Shown here piece by piece: positions 38,973-50,225 of a stretch of 64,000 nucleotides of DNA. The stretch spans positions 8,422,501-8,486,500 of the forward strand of contig JAFFSR010000227.1 in assembly GCA_017163975.1 (NCBI GenBank), read 5' to 3'. The position numbers and the translations under genes were made by a program. Each line of letters opens with the position of its first letter. Position 1 is the first letter of the stretch. Under the pieces are notes generated by a model that saw only the letters and a program-made list of their open reading frames with translations, did not search any database and was not told the DNA's origin. This DNA is from Anastatus disparis (Eukaryota; Arthropoda; Insecta; Hymenoptera; Eupelmidae).

Positions 38973-39558
38973 ACTTCACAACTCGTCTGAGTTATGAATA
39001 TTGTTTTGGAACAATGGGTTAAAAATTTGTAGTATAGTCGTTTCTCAGTTCATATATTTTATGTCGAATAGTTTGACCTACAAAATTTCAACAAATTTTT
39101 TGTTTTTTTAAAAATTATATAATAAATAATATGATAATTTAAAAATTTGGAAGAAAATATATTTGATAATTAAATGAAAATTTGGCATCTTAATAGTTTT
39201 AAAAATTTGAACTTTAGAAAAAATTTGGATCTTTGAAAGAAAAATTTAATAAATGTCCAATTTATTTTTCATTTTAATTAAAATTTTGTTAAAGTAAGTA
39301 AATAAAGCTGCTTCCATCAATTATGAATAATAGTGTGTTATTATACAATTAATTTTTAAAAAAATTAAAAAATTTTTTTTTTATATTTTAAATTATATAT
39401 TAGAATTCATTTCTTTATTACTGAAATTTAATATGCTTTCGAAAAACATATTTTATATCTGATACGATGAATTCAGAATATCATCTGTATTTAAATGTAT
39501 AGATACAGTTGGATAGCTTCGCGCAGCTCATGCGAATGGCAGCTGTACTGTCTGTGTG

Positions 39559-39575
39559 ATATATATATATATATA

Positions 39576-39638
<63 letters not shown>
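39559..39638. repeat. (AT)n microsatellite with one interruption
   Basis: About 80 bp of alternating AT has a single CT break near 39577. Confidence 0.96.
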
Positions 39639-39642
<4 letters not shown>

Positions 39643-40581
39643 CCGGTTGAGTGACATAGCATCCAGGCGAGAATTCGGTATTCACTTTACATCGAGCTTG
39701 GATATGCCTCATATACTCCATAGTATATGTGGTGGAAGCCGGGTGTCTACAAAGACGACGACGTAAACGCGTGACTGAGTTACTCAGTAAGCTCTCTTTC
39801 TTTCTCTCTCTCTCTCTTTTCCTTTCGCGGTCAATATTATTCCCATCTTAGAGGAATATAACTTCATTCACGTATATATATCCAAGCTTTTTCTTATTTC
39901 GAAGGATATATAGTAAGAGTAGTTATATTTTCTCTGTAATGCAGTTTCCACGAACACACGCGCGCACGTGCACACACACACATAAACTCGCTGCTGACAG
40001 AATTGCATTTTCATCCAAGTGCAAGCGTGTATGCGGTTGTAGCGATAATGCGGTAACGCTATAGCGCTACGAGTAAAACCTAAGTTTTCGCTGGCATATT
40101 CCTAGGATAATGTCATGCGTTTTTCAAGAAGTTTAAAATACTATTTTTGTAAACATGACGTTGCTTTTAGTTGTTTCTTTTTTCTTTCTTGCGCATAGGT
40201 ACGAGATCCTTTATTTTTTTCTCCTCTCACTACTTCTGCCAGTCGCATAAGAAACGGAAAGTAAGTAAAGTAAGCAGAAAAGATGATATACTTTGCTGGA
40301 AATAAATTGTTTATCTTTTTTTTTTTTTCCTTTCAAGTTTATTTATTTTTCTGCCATCCGAAAAATTAACCAGTCTGGGTACGGGTAGCATTTGTCGACC
40401 CCTATAGCACTTACGTAATGTAAACGAGTTGAACAAATAAATAAATAAACAAATGTTTCAAAGTTTATTAGCTCTTTGAATCCAATGATTTTTTCTTTAA
40501 TTTAAAAATTAATAATGAACGTGTTATATTACTATTTTAATATGAGAAATATATATTTAACAAAATCAAATTATAGTATCT

Positions 40582-40772
40582 GAGGTCTCAGTGGCTGAGT
40601 CGGTAGAACGATGGGTTCATAATCTCGAGGTCCCGAGTTCAACTCCTGCTCTCGGCTGATTGATAAGCTCCTCTGTACATTACATGCGCTTTGTTCACAA
40701 ACACATTGAAAAACCTCCGTCGCTAATTAGCATCGTAATTATGGCATAAATATAGTGACGTTAAATAAATCT
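40582..40772 (+). mobile_element. tRNA-derived SINE, copy 8 (full length, diverged)
   Basis: The head starts GAGGTCTCAGTGGCTGAG and is missing one base near the start compared with other copies. The B box is changed to GAGTTCAACTCC, so it may be a poor Pol III template. The tail is complete and ends GACGTTAAATAAA. The anticodon-loop position reads TTCATAA. A duplicated block begins about 45 bp downstream. Confidence 0.92.
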
Positions 40773-40815
40773 TAAAAAAATAAAAAACAAATTTAAGAAA
40801 ATAATAAAATGTTTT

Positions 40816-41110
40816 TTTTAATTTTCTCAATTTTTATCAGGTATATACTTTTATGATTTTTAATTAAAAAAATTAGTAACTTGAAAAACTATTAAAAGTT
40901 TATAACATTGCCGCATTTTCCATAAAAAATTGTTTAGAAAATATTTGCGCAACTTTTCATTTTGTTTTTACTTTAATTTCCTACCTATTATGGGTTGAAA
41001 ATAAAAGAGAAAAAAAGTGTAATATAAAATGCGAATGAAAAAAGAATAAAGAGTAAAAGAACAAAAAACTTACATGATCAAAGACTAGATTGGTCAAGAT
41101 ATTTTTTAAA
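40816..41110 (+). repeat. Duplicated block, copy 1 (pairs with 49927-50225)
   Basis: This block aligns almost end to end, in the same orientation, with 49927-50225. By eye roughly four positions in five match. Shared runs include AATTTTCTCAATTTTTATCA, TTTTGTTTTTACTTTAATTT and AAAGAATAAAGAGTAAAA. A GTAAGT motif on the minus strand is kept in both copies. No other copy was seen in the window. It could be a segmental duplication or a low-copy transposable element. Confidence 0.78.
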
Positions 41111-42170
41111 ATGTTTTAAAATAATGCCCCTAGTGAGTCACGATTATCAGTAACAAGCTATTATTGATGTTTGAATGGATCTTTTTTGTTAAAACTTGAA
41201 AATTAATGTTAAAAAAATTGAGTTACTAAGGGATTAATTCAAATTCCTTATTAACAGTAAACTAAAAAAAAACCAATTTTCGAAAGTGCTAATATTTCTT
41301 ACAGTGTAATATTTTATAAGTTCTGTTAGTAATTCTTTTTATCGAATGTAATAAAAAAATAAAAAATTTATCAAAGAAAAACTTTTTAAACTTCTCACTA
41401 GGAATGAATTTTGAAATGCCATTAGTCTGAATTGAAAATTTTTTTTTTAATTTATAAATTAACATTTTCTTTATCTAACTTTTAACATTAAATGAAAAAG
41501 AAAATTTAACAACATATTTCCATCATACAAATCTTCATTCCGCTGCATTACTTAGTTGCATTAAGCTCTTTTTGGTTTTGGAACGAGGAATTTGAATTTT
41601 CGTTATCGGTTTTCCGGAAAAGTCCTTTTTCTCGACAAGCTTGTCTTCTCTTTTTCATATATATCCCAAAGCATTTCCTAAATCAGGTTCTCTTTCTCTC
41701 ACACATGTCGCAGTAAATGTATTTAAAAAAAAAAAGAAAAACTAAGTACAGCAAACAATGTAACGTAGTTCTGCAGTAAAGCCATGCAAAGAGGATAAGC
41801 ATTAAAACGTGTTCGTACAATGTGGAGAAGTAGTATAAAGTACATATATACGTATAAAGGATATTTCGAGAAAGGTTCTTCAGGTGCAAGCGAGAGAAAA
41901 GCTCTACTGTATGCTGAGATTATATACCTTTGCAAAAGTTAAACAGAGATGCCTAGATTCGTGTATTCTAGCTATACAGACAGAAAAGCGAATGCGCCAT
42001 TAACTAAGTTCAACGTTAAATTAATCCTTCAAATTAGTAGGATAGTGATGCTTCGGATTTACTCGGGAGAAATAGAAAGAGTGAGAAACAGTCGGATAAA
42101 ACTTGCGATGCTCCATTTAACTGTATCAGGAATTTCATCATTAGTTTTGCTTTTTTGAGGGAAATCATAT
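41111..42170. other. Non-coding; GC-richer island at about 41540-42160
   Basis: Several short frames overlap on both strands within the island. None resembles a known protein. No other feature was seen. Confidence 0.4.
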
Positions 42171-42311
42171 AAAATAATAGTACATTGTGCAACAAGGGAG
42201 CAAAATAGGTGTTTGCCGACGAGTGCGTGTTTGTCGCTCGAGCGTAGCGAGAGCGACAAATCGCACGAGTCGACAAACACCTATATGTTCCCGCGTTGCG
42301 CATACTATTTT
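42171..42311. repeat. 141-bp imperfect palindrome (long hairpin)
   Basis: The left arm (AGTACATTGTGCAAC, GGGAGCAAAATAGGTGTTTG, CGACGAGTGCG, GTCGCTC) is matched in reverse complement by the right arm (GAGCGAC, CGCACGAGTCG, CAAACACCTATATGTTCCC, GTTGCGCATACT). The loop is about 11 nt at 42240-42250. It has no coding capacity. It reads as a terminal hairpin of a transposon or a small foldback element. The motif GGGAGCAAAATA recurs in inverted orientation at the far end of the composite region, near 43510. Confidence 0.78.
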
Positions 42312-42440
42312 CTCACGCGAAGAGCATCAAAAATATTATTTTTCTAACAAGTGCGCAAAATTCTAAGAATGACAAACTTGCGTCTGTGATAGCATGTACA
42401 ATCTTGTTCGAAGGCTATCAAGATCGTAAGAGGTAGTCGA
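42312..42440. other. Unassigned linker between palindrome and GC-rich cluster
   Basis: This stretch has no inverted repeat or open frame of its own. It starts CTCACGCGAAGAGCATC. A similar short sequence occurs near 52387. Confidence 0.4.
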
Positions 42441-42444
42441 GGTT

Positions 42445-42540
42445 GGGGCGCAGGACGGGGTCCAGGGGCGGAGCCCCGGTGGGGGTGCAGGGGGCGAAGC
42501 CCCTGCCGGGGGGGTTCGGGGGGCAGCGCCCCCCCGCCTC
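42445..42540. repeat. GC-rich cluster of three mini-hairpins
   Basis: A block of about 95 bp made mostly of G and C sits inside AT-rich DNA. Three short perfect or near-perfect stems follow one another: GGGGCGGAGCCCC (42465-42477), GCAGGGGGCGAAGCCCCTGC (42487-42506) and GGGGGGCAGCGCCCCCC (42518-42534). Each has a three-base loop. The second contains GCGAAGC, a heptamer known to form an unusually stable DNA mini-hairpin. The minus strand shows an apparent Pro/Gly-rich frame here, which I treat as a compositional artefact. Confidence 0.72.
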
Positions 42541-42593
42541 CAAAAAAATAAATAATATTACTAATATAAAAATAAAATTAATAAAACCATTAA

Positions 42594-42979
42594 CAGCAGG
42601 CCAGAGTAGAACCTGATATTGACCGAGTAACAATTGAGTTGTTTGTTATTTACTCAAGTATTAATCGGTGTATCTTCAAATTAAAAGTTGAGCGCAATGG
42701 ATATTAATATTATGAACATCTATGCACAAGAAAAAAAAAAATCTACCGATTTGTTTTTGAGAAAAGTAAGTAACGCCAAAGTAAAAGTTTATGTTTATAA
42801 TATTTTCGCGTTACTTACTTTTCTCAAAAACAAAGCGATAGATTTTTTTCTTCTTGTGCATAAATATTTGTAATAATAATATCTATTGCGCTCAGCTTTT
42901 AATTTGCAGATTCACCGTTTAATACTTGAGTAAATAACAAAAATCTCAGTTAGACAAGGACAGTGAATCCGGCCTGCTC
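42594..42979. mobile_element. TTAA-flanked foldback element (piggyBac-like MITE candidate)
   Basis: Two long arms (42595-42776 and 42808-42978) are inverted copies of each other around a 31-nt loop. They begin AGCAGGCC and stay highly similar for about 170 bp, with runs such as TTGTTATTTACTCAAGTATT and GAGAAAAGTAAGTAACGC in both. Both ends are flanked by TTAA (42590-42593 and 42980-42983), the duplication made by piggyBac-type transposases. There is no coding capacity. The superfamily is inferred from TTAA alone, and TTAA is common in AT-rich DNA. Confidence 0.78.
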
Positions 42980-43079
42980 TTAAATTAAAATTCCATGAAA
43001 ATAAATTATATTTCTATGGGATAAAATTTTCCGTTTTATTTCAATACTATATATATATATTTTTTTATAATACATTAAA

Positions 43080-43560
43080 AATTAAATTAAATTTTGATTT
43101 ATTCAAATTTAACATTTTTCGCGGAAATCGTCCATCGCTAACTTGTAATTCCGAGAATTTACGATTCGGCTTTGAATACTTGGCTGATATTATAAGGATA
43201 TGAAAATGTCTTCGATGCAACGTGCAAGATTAAATATTACATAAATAATACTCGAAAAAATCAATGCTAAATAGACTGAAAGTTGCTACTGATATATGTG
43301 AACTTTTTCGAGGAATTTGTTCACCCCTGACTTGTAATTCGGGGAATTTACAATTCGCAGAATTGACCATTCTAAGTGAAGCACTTAACTGATGTATAAA
43401 AAGCATCGAGTTACACACACTGACTGATGTATAAAAATATCGGGTTACATTATCGAGCCTGTTAAAAGTTCGAATTCATTTTGCTCCCTAGGGAGGCAAA
43501 GAGGTATTTTGCTCCCTCACAACAGCTGGTCAAAATAGTATTTTGCGCTCTGAGTGCGAG
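43080..43560 (-). repeat. Dispersed repeat, copy B (reverse orientation)
   Basis: The minus strand of 43270-43560 aligns with 10846-11130. Key shared blocks on the minus strand are TGTGAGGGAGCAAAATAC, ATACATCAGTTAAGTGCTT, GAATTACAAGTCAGGG and GTTCACATATATCA. Copy B is longer at the 3' side. An inner subunit is repeated: CTTGTAATTCGGGGAATTTAC at 43331 resembles CTTGTAATTCCGAGAATTTAC at 43141, and a unit with GATGTATAAAAA occurs twice near 43392 and 43425. Confidence 0.75.
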
Positions 43561-46500
43561 AAAAAGATTTTTTTGGAATATACATTGTGGATCAATTTTT
43601 ATTTAAATTTTTTGAAACTTTCCGAATATGAAACCAGTTTGAAATAAAATATACAAATGAGAATATTCTTGTAATGTAGATTTCAACTTCGATGAATAAA
43701 TGAAAAATTTTAATAATGATAAAATTATAAAATTTAATTATTTATAATTTTTTATTACATGTATTGGGCGTATAAAATTAAAAATAAATAAACTTCAATT
43801 AACAAAAAACATTATGATGTACAATTTTGGCAGTTTTAACTAAAACAAAAAATTTTGTGAAAAACTAATAATTTCATGTTTACAAAAGAATCTAGATATC
43901 TAAAAAATTAGTTTCTGTATGAACGTCCCAAAGAAACTTTTTTCCTTTTAATTTTGTAATAAGAGATCGATAAAAGTGAAATTCTCTAAAGGGTCACTTC
44001 GACACCCCTACATGTACACATTTGAGAGAGTTTTGAAACAAAGTGTCTAGGTGTTCGAAGCGTAGTAACGTAACTTTGTATGTCTCGCCATCTCTCTATA
44101 CGCTTTAGGGAAAGTCCTAGTTGTGCCGGACCGCAAATTATGGTCGTCGATCCAAGTGATTCCGCGAGTTAAAGGGCCTTCATGTCGACGCGTCTAAACT
44201 CTCTGTATATAGTCTCCTTTCTTCTTCGGGATTGCTGTCGTTGTATGTGTGCATGCGCTTGTTCCATTGGGTCAACTATGAGAATAGCCACTGAATTTTG
44301 CGCGGAAAATTAGTTTCAACGCTTCTGGTGCGGCTAACTCTTGGATAGTTTGATTGATATTTTGTTTGAAACTTTCTGGATTATGAAATTTTGTAATATT
44401 TCAATTTCAAAAAGGATTTTTATTACAAGATCATTATAACTTATATTTTAACATTTTGTAGTAATTATTTATTGAATAATAAGTTGCTTTATCAAGGCTA
44501 TGATAAAATATCAGAATAATCTAAATAAAACCGTCTCTTCAATACATATTAATATCGTGCTAATGACATGTTAATAACTTTGTTAATATTTTGAATATTC
44601 TAAATATATTTCGTTAAGTTACTATAGCTAATGTCAATTAATATTAACGTGATATTAAATTAGTATAAAATTCATGCAACATTAACTTTTAAAATTCAAT
44701 TAACGATAAACGTAGTTTCGTATCGTATAATTTTACATTGTCTTTGATCTCAATGTTACATTGTTAATAAAGTGCTAAACGAATTTTTTTGTAAATTTAA
44801 TATTTTGACGTACAAAACTATTAATTTTCATACAATAAAAACATTCAAACTTCGATTTCAAAGGTAATATAATAATATCCCTATCAAAAGAATCAATTAA
44901 TAAAAGTTTATTTTTTCAAAGTATATTAAATATGCAATAATCTTTATCAAAAAGTTTATATTTTTCTGCTATTTACATACGTCTCATACGTTAGGACTGT
45001 TATTACTACGTTTCACGTGGCTAGAGTTTGACTCATACTAAAAACATTTTAAAGTTTACAAGTTAAACACGAGAAAGTCATACAGCAACAGTGCTCTCTC
45101 AATCGACAGGACAATTGTCAATCATTTCGCCTAACAAGTGCGCCACGTATTTGCACATAACGTCTATGCTAAATTTACCTAACGAACTTTCCCATACACA
45201 TGTCTGTACATATATTATATACAGACATTATTTTTCCAACATCCTTCGGTTTCTGCGGAATATTCAAATAAGAGAATAACAAATATATGCATATATATAT
45301 TATTCTCTGCTGATGTATTTTCCCAAAGTATTTTCGCTTGTTTTCAGTTCTATGAGCAACTTTTATCATTCAAATTCTATTTAAATGCTTGAGATAACGC
45401 AGTAGAATATGAATCATTAGTTAAATATGATGCATCGCTGTAAATCAAAACAAACTGATTTTATCGGCTCGCTTTATATTTTATTAAATTAGAAAATTTT
45501 AAAATTAAAAAAAAATTTTAATCAATGTATTGAATATACTCATTAAATGAATAAATACATAAATAAATTGATGCGCACATCTACACACCTAAGGGAAAAA
45601 AAAGTACATGAATTCAATTTTTCTCAGCTTCCATATGAAAAATTCAGATTTTCTAAAACTTTTCATTTTCATCCTGAAAAATCCTAAAACGTTTTATATC
45701 GAGAAAAGTATGTTTTTAATATTTTTTTATACTCCTTTTTTTGCTAACTTTTCGTATAGCACAATTGCTGTTTGCAAATCCTGTTTGCAATACTAAAATG
45801 CTTTCTTTGAAAATATACTTATATTTTCAATGTTTTTTTTTTCACCTTTTAACGCTATCATAAGATTTTCTAAAAATTCCCATATTTTTATTATGGTCTA
45901 CTTTTTATCTAAACAAAATATTTAAATATACTTTTCAAAATATTAAAAGAGATATAAGTGATAATTTCAATTTTAAAGTACAAATCCAAAATTCTGAAAA
46001 ATCTGATCACATATTTCTTAAAGAAATCAACTCATTTGATTTTTTATCTTGATCATCAAAGAAAATATTAAGAGCATAATTTTGAAGTTATGAGGCGTAT
46101 ACTAATTTTTAAAGTAAAAATATAAAATTTTTGCAAAACTTATTATAGGAAAACTGAGGGAAAATATTTCTGAAACATGAATTGTTTCCTTTTTTTGCAC
46201 ATGCTTCGATAATTGGCGTAAATATCTCATATATAAAATTATATTTCTGTAATCGAAAGACATTTTTTCAATCAATAATTTTAACGAACATAATAGTAAT
46301 GCAATTACTCAAAGTGCAAATATGCATAACGGTACAATATTACAGTTCTGTGATGCTATCACAGAATCATTATACGCTTGCCTAATACTCGTGATGATGA
46401 TTCGATTAATTATTTATCAATTTTTTGCCTCATTAAGTACGAGTAGGAGGGATTATCCAACCCCAGTTGAATCCCGTGAATGAATGAGAGAACAAAACGT

Positions 46501-48777
46501 GCTGCTGCGATACGAACTTTGTTTCGAGGTCCGAGGACGTTCGTTACATTTGCTAGCCCCATTAAAAGGGCGTACAACGTAAATTAACACTCGAGCACCG
46601 GAGTAATGTATAGTTGTCTCCGCTACAAAGCTCGTGGAACTTCAGTTTAAACTATCCTTCTTTCGTCTCTCTCTTGCACGCTCGTTTTCTCTTGATTTTT
46701 TTTTTTCAACTTTTTTTCTTTCGCTATGCTTATTTCTTTTTCTTTTACTCATACTTGCTTTTTTTGCTGCTTCTTACTTCCTTAATTTCTATCCTTTCCG
46801 TTTCCTTTTCTTCTTTTTTTTCGACATTTCTTTTCGTGCAGCTTTACAATTTTCCTCTGTTTGGCAATTTCCACGTCTTTTCTTCGAGCTAGCTTTCTTA
46901 TTTTCATCCTTCTTTTAATGATACTTACACACGAAAATGCTTTTTCGTTCCATTTTTACTACCAACGCTTACCTCAATTTCATTTTTCTTTGTTGTATGA
47001 TTCCATTCTTGCGACTTATTTGTACGGTTACAAAAACTTAGCGAATTTTAATAAATACTTCATATCATTTTGAAGTTTTTTTTTAATCAAATTTTAACTT
47101 GATCTTCTTTGTTGAATGATGAATCGTTTTACTAATGATATGCAATTTTTATTTTCAAAAAAAAGAAACAGCTTTGTTACTATACAAGTTCAATTTTTTA
47201 TCATTTATCTTTTTATAATATAATCAATCGATACGTAGGAGACTTCTATTTTGTCCAAGCGCAATTATTTTGAGCAAAATCCGTGATCTGTAGGTCTAAT
47301 ACTCTCCTAGTAAGTAACATTTTATTTCAACATTTTAGCCAGAAAGTAAAATAACATTTTAATTGAAAAGTTGATTATTATTATAATTGTAAACACAACT
47401 ATACTACGTTCAACATACCTTGGGCCCCCTGTCTAAAATCGACTTATCTAAAAAGTTTTATAATTTTGAAATAAATTATTGCAGCTTGAAAATTCTCATG
47501 TCTTTCGAAAGAGCAGGTAGAAACCTTTCGAAAAAATCACTACGTACTTTAAAAATTTTTTATTTCTTATAACAGTTAAAAAAGATAAAAAAAAAAAAAC
47601 AAAAAAATTGTCTTTTTTTCACCTGCAGCAGATTTTAAATAAAGTAACCATTAAGTCGTACAAAATGAAGTTTGTGGACTCAAGTAGCTCTACAGATAAA
47701 ATTTTATTAGTACAATTTGTATTAATTACAAAATTACAGCCATTTTCGTAGCTTGAGGTAATTTTATGTAAATCAGCGTATAATCTCTAACATTGCTAAA
47801 TCATTGAATAGGAAAGATTTGATTGTATGTTTATGTATTATTTATACTAACCTAAGTTTATTTATGTTATATGATCATGGAATCCAATAGGAAAAGTTTG
47901 GAATCCCAGCATAACGTAGAATTTGTCTGGAATGCCGAACCTAAATTATTAAATAAGCACATTAAATTTTCCACCCTAATAATTTATATAATTTAAACAA
48001 TGTATATTTCAGTCGATTCATTACAGTAGAACTCAAAATTTATGTCTCATTTTCATAAAAAAATTTTTTTTAAATATAAATAAAACTATTAATAAATGAG
48101 GCTTTGTATACTGAGGTAATGATAAACTCGATAAAATATCGTACATCAAGATATAAAAATAATGTTCTCGACAAATTATTATTACTATATTAATTACTAT
48201 ATACACAAACCCATTTAAAATAAAATTGATCCGCACCATATTCTCCATCTATGATCCTTTTAAGTTCACGACTCGGTAATACCAATCAATTTTTTTCCCG
48301 ATACTTTATTCAGCGAAACAGAGTTAAGGCAAAAGAAAATAAGACAAAAAGAACGAGAGAAAAGATAGATTAAGAAGAGGGAGAAAAAAAAAATTGTTGT
48401 AGAAATGGCTGGCAATACATAGTTAAAGAAAATAAAAAGAGGCCCCGTATAGTTTAGTCAGAGCATCGCTAATGAATAAAAGCTCTCCTCATCTCGACGA
48501 AGATAAGAACGGATTTGTCGAGGACTTGCCAACAGTATTTTCCTGGGCCTTTAGTTTATTCATCTTTCTCGCTCTTTTATATATATATACCAAAGCAAGA
48601 GAAAGAGAGGCAGAGGGGAAAGAGAAATAAGCAAGTACGCCACCAGGTGTTCACGGCGGAGAGGTCACTCATTTATTATTGCATAAGATTCAGAACCTGT
48701 TCCGGTCCATTCATCGGCTTTTCTCTACCTTCGTTCTCCATCCTTCTCTTTCTCTTTGGCTATGTACCTTTCTCTCT

Positions 48778-48812
<35 letters not shown>

Positions 48813-49646
48813 GACTTTATCCTTCAGGCAGTTTACGCCGCCGCAGTAGAGCAAGCAAAAGACAACGCGATAAAGTGGAAGGAATGAGATAGTAGGTAAT
48901 GGAGGAAATAGCGACTACATACGAATAGAGTATATATTATTATTTCACGGCCAAGGTGAAGTATTTATTACTCGTGGGAATTAAATTTTCTGGAATTTTA
49001 AATAACGTGGATTTAATGATAAATTATCGCTACGTTATTTCGTGATTTTTATTTGATTTAGATTAAACTATTTACAATATCATTTAAATTTCATTAAAAA
49101 AATTTTGAAGAAAAAGCTCTTTTTTAAACTGCATTTACGTAGATCTTACTATTTTTACAATAAGAATTAAGAAAAACAAACTTTAAGAAAAAAGTATTAT
49201 CTTCTTACGCTTTTTATATTGTAAAAATTGTTTCAAATATTTTTTTTTTCATTTTTTTTAAATTTATTATAAATGATTTTATTTCTTAATATACTGTATA
49301 GAGCATTCGTAACTACATTCTATTACTCATTATTTATATTGTATTATTACAGTTGTATTATTACAGTTAAAAATTTTTAATTATAGGTTCAACATATTTA
49401 ATATGTTTAAAACAAAAAATTTCTTTAACACATTTTTAACTATCAAGATGAGTGCTTTGCTTTCGATTTTCTTTTAACTTTGGGTACTTCCTCTTACAGA
49501 AAATTATTAAAAAGTTGCGCTCTTAACGTTTAACGCATAATTTTTTTTTAAAACCAAGAGAAATTTCCTTCAAATTTAAAAAATTTAAAAAAAATTTACC
49601 GTTTTAGTATTATATACAAAACTTTGTAAAATTAACAATTATTAAT
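43561..49646. other. Inferred intron; no gene recognised
   Basis: AT-rich DNA has GC-richer, non-repetitive islands at about 43980-44360, 46430-46640 and 48260-48960, plus a CT-rich tract at about 46660-46920 that creates overlapping poly-Phe frames. A (TA)n array lies at 48780-48809. I found no exon with both splice sites. Confidence 0.45.
48780..48809. repeat. (TA)15 microsatellite
   Basis: Uninterrupted alternating TA. Confidence 0.95.
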
Positions 49647-49659
49647 ATTGTATAGTAAA

Positions 49660-49862
49660 GAGGTCGTCAGTGGCTCACTCGATAGAGCGTTGGATTCATA
49701 ACCTCGAGGATTCGAGTTCGAATCCGGCTCTCGGCGGCCGATCGACACAAGCACCACTATTCGTTATATGTGCTTTGTTCACAAACACACTGAAAAACCT
49801 CCGTCGCTAATTAGCATCGTAATGATGTTATAAACATAGCGTCGTTAAATAAACTAAAAAAA
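49660..49862 (+). mobile_element. tRNA-derived SINE, copy 9, with target-site duplication
   Basis: It starts GAGGTCGTCAGTGGCTCAC, has the B box GAGTTCGAATCC and a complete tail ending GTCGTTAAATAAACTAAAAA. The 12-bp sequence ATTGTATAGTAA flanks it on both sides (49647-49658 and 49863-49874), which defines both ends and shows insertion by target-primed reverse transcription. The anticodon-loop position reads TTCATAA. Like copies 1 and 10 it has a GGC or CGG extension before CCGAT at the head-tail junction. Confidence 0.96.
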
Positions 49863-49926
49863 ATTGTATAGTAAGAAAACGGAACTTGGATCAAAATACA
49901 TTTTTGAGAAAAAAATTAATTTTTTT

Positions 49927-50225
49927 TTCGAATTTTCTCAATTTTTATCACCTGTATATTCTTTAGATTATTATTAAAAACATAAGTAACTTAAGAAACT
50001 ATTAAAAATTTATAAAATTGACATATTTTCCATTAAAAATCATCTAAGAAATGTTAGCGCAGCTCATCATTTTGTTTTTACTTTAATTTTCTGCCTATTA
50101 TAGGTTAAAAATAAAAGATAAAAAAAAAGCATAACATTAAAATACGAGCGAAAAAAAGAATAAAGAGTAAAAACGTAACAAGAAACTTACACGATCGGAG
50201 ACTGCACGAGTTAAGATATTTTAAC
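49927..50225 (+). repeat. Duplicated block, copy 2 (pairs with 40816-41110)
   Basis: This is the direct-orientation partner of the block at 40816-41110. It starts about 65 bp after SINE copy 9. Similarity fades after AAGATATTTT. The sequence that follows (50225-50420) is GC-richer and has no convincing match at the first copy. Confidence 0.78.

Larger units (their letters stand above)
36520..40581. other. Inferred intron; islands and microsatellites only
   Basis: GC-richer islands lie at about 36860-37200, 38380-38980 and 39500-40440. The second contains a G-rich run (38951-38972). The third contains the long TA array at 39559-39638, a CA run at 39955-39983 and CT repeats near 39800. Open frames here are low-complexity. 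Confidence 0.45.

Noticed and set aside
42418..42633. 71-codon minus-strand frame with a Pro/Gly-rich C-terminal part
   Set aside because: The frame is the translation of the GC-rich hairpin cluster plus AT-rich sequence; it reflects composition.
46614..46918. Overlapping frames of 92 and 94 codons
   Set aside because: Two frames of the same strand are open across a CT/T-rich tract and give poly-Phe/Leu/Ser.
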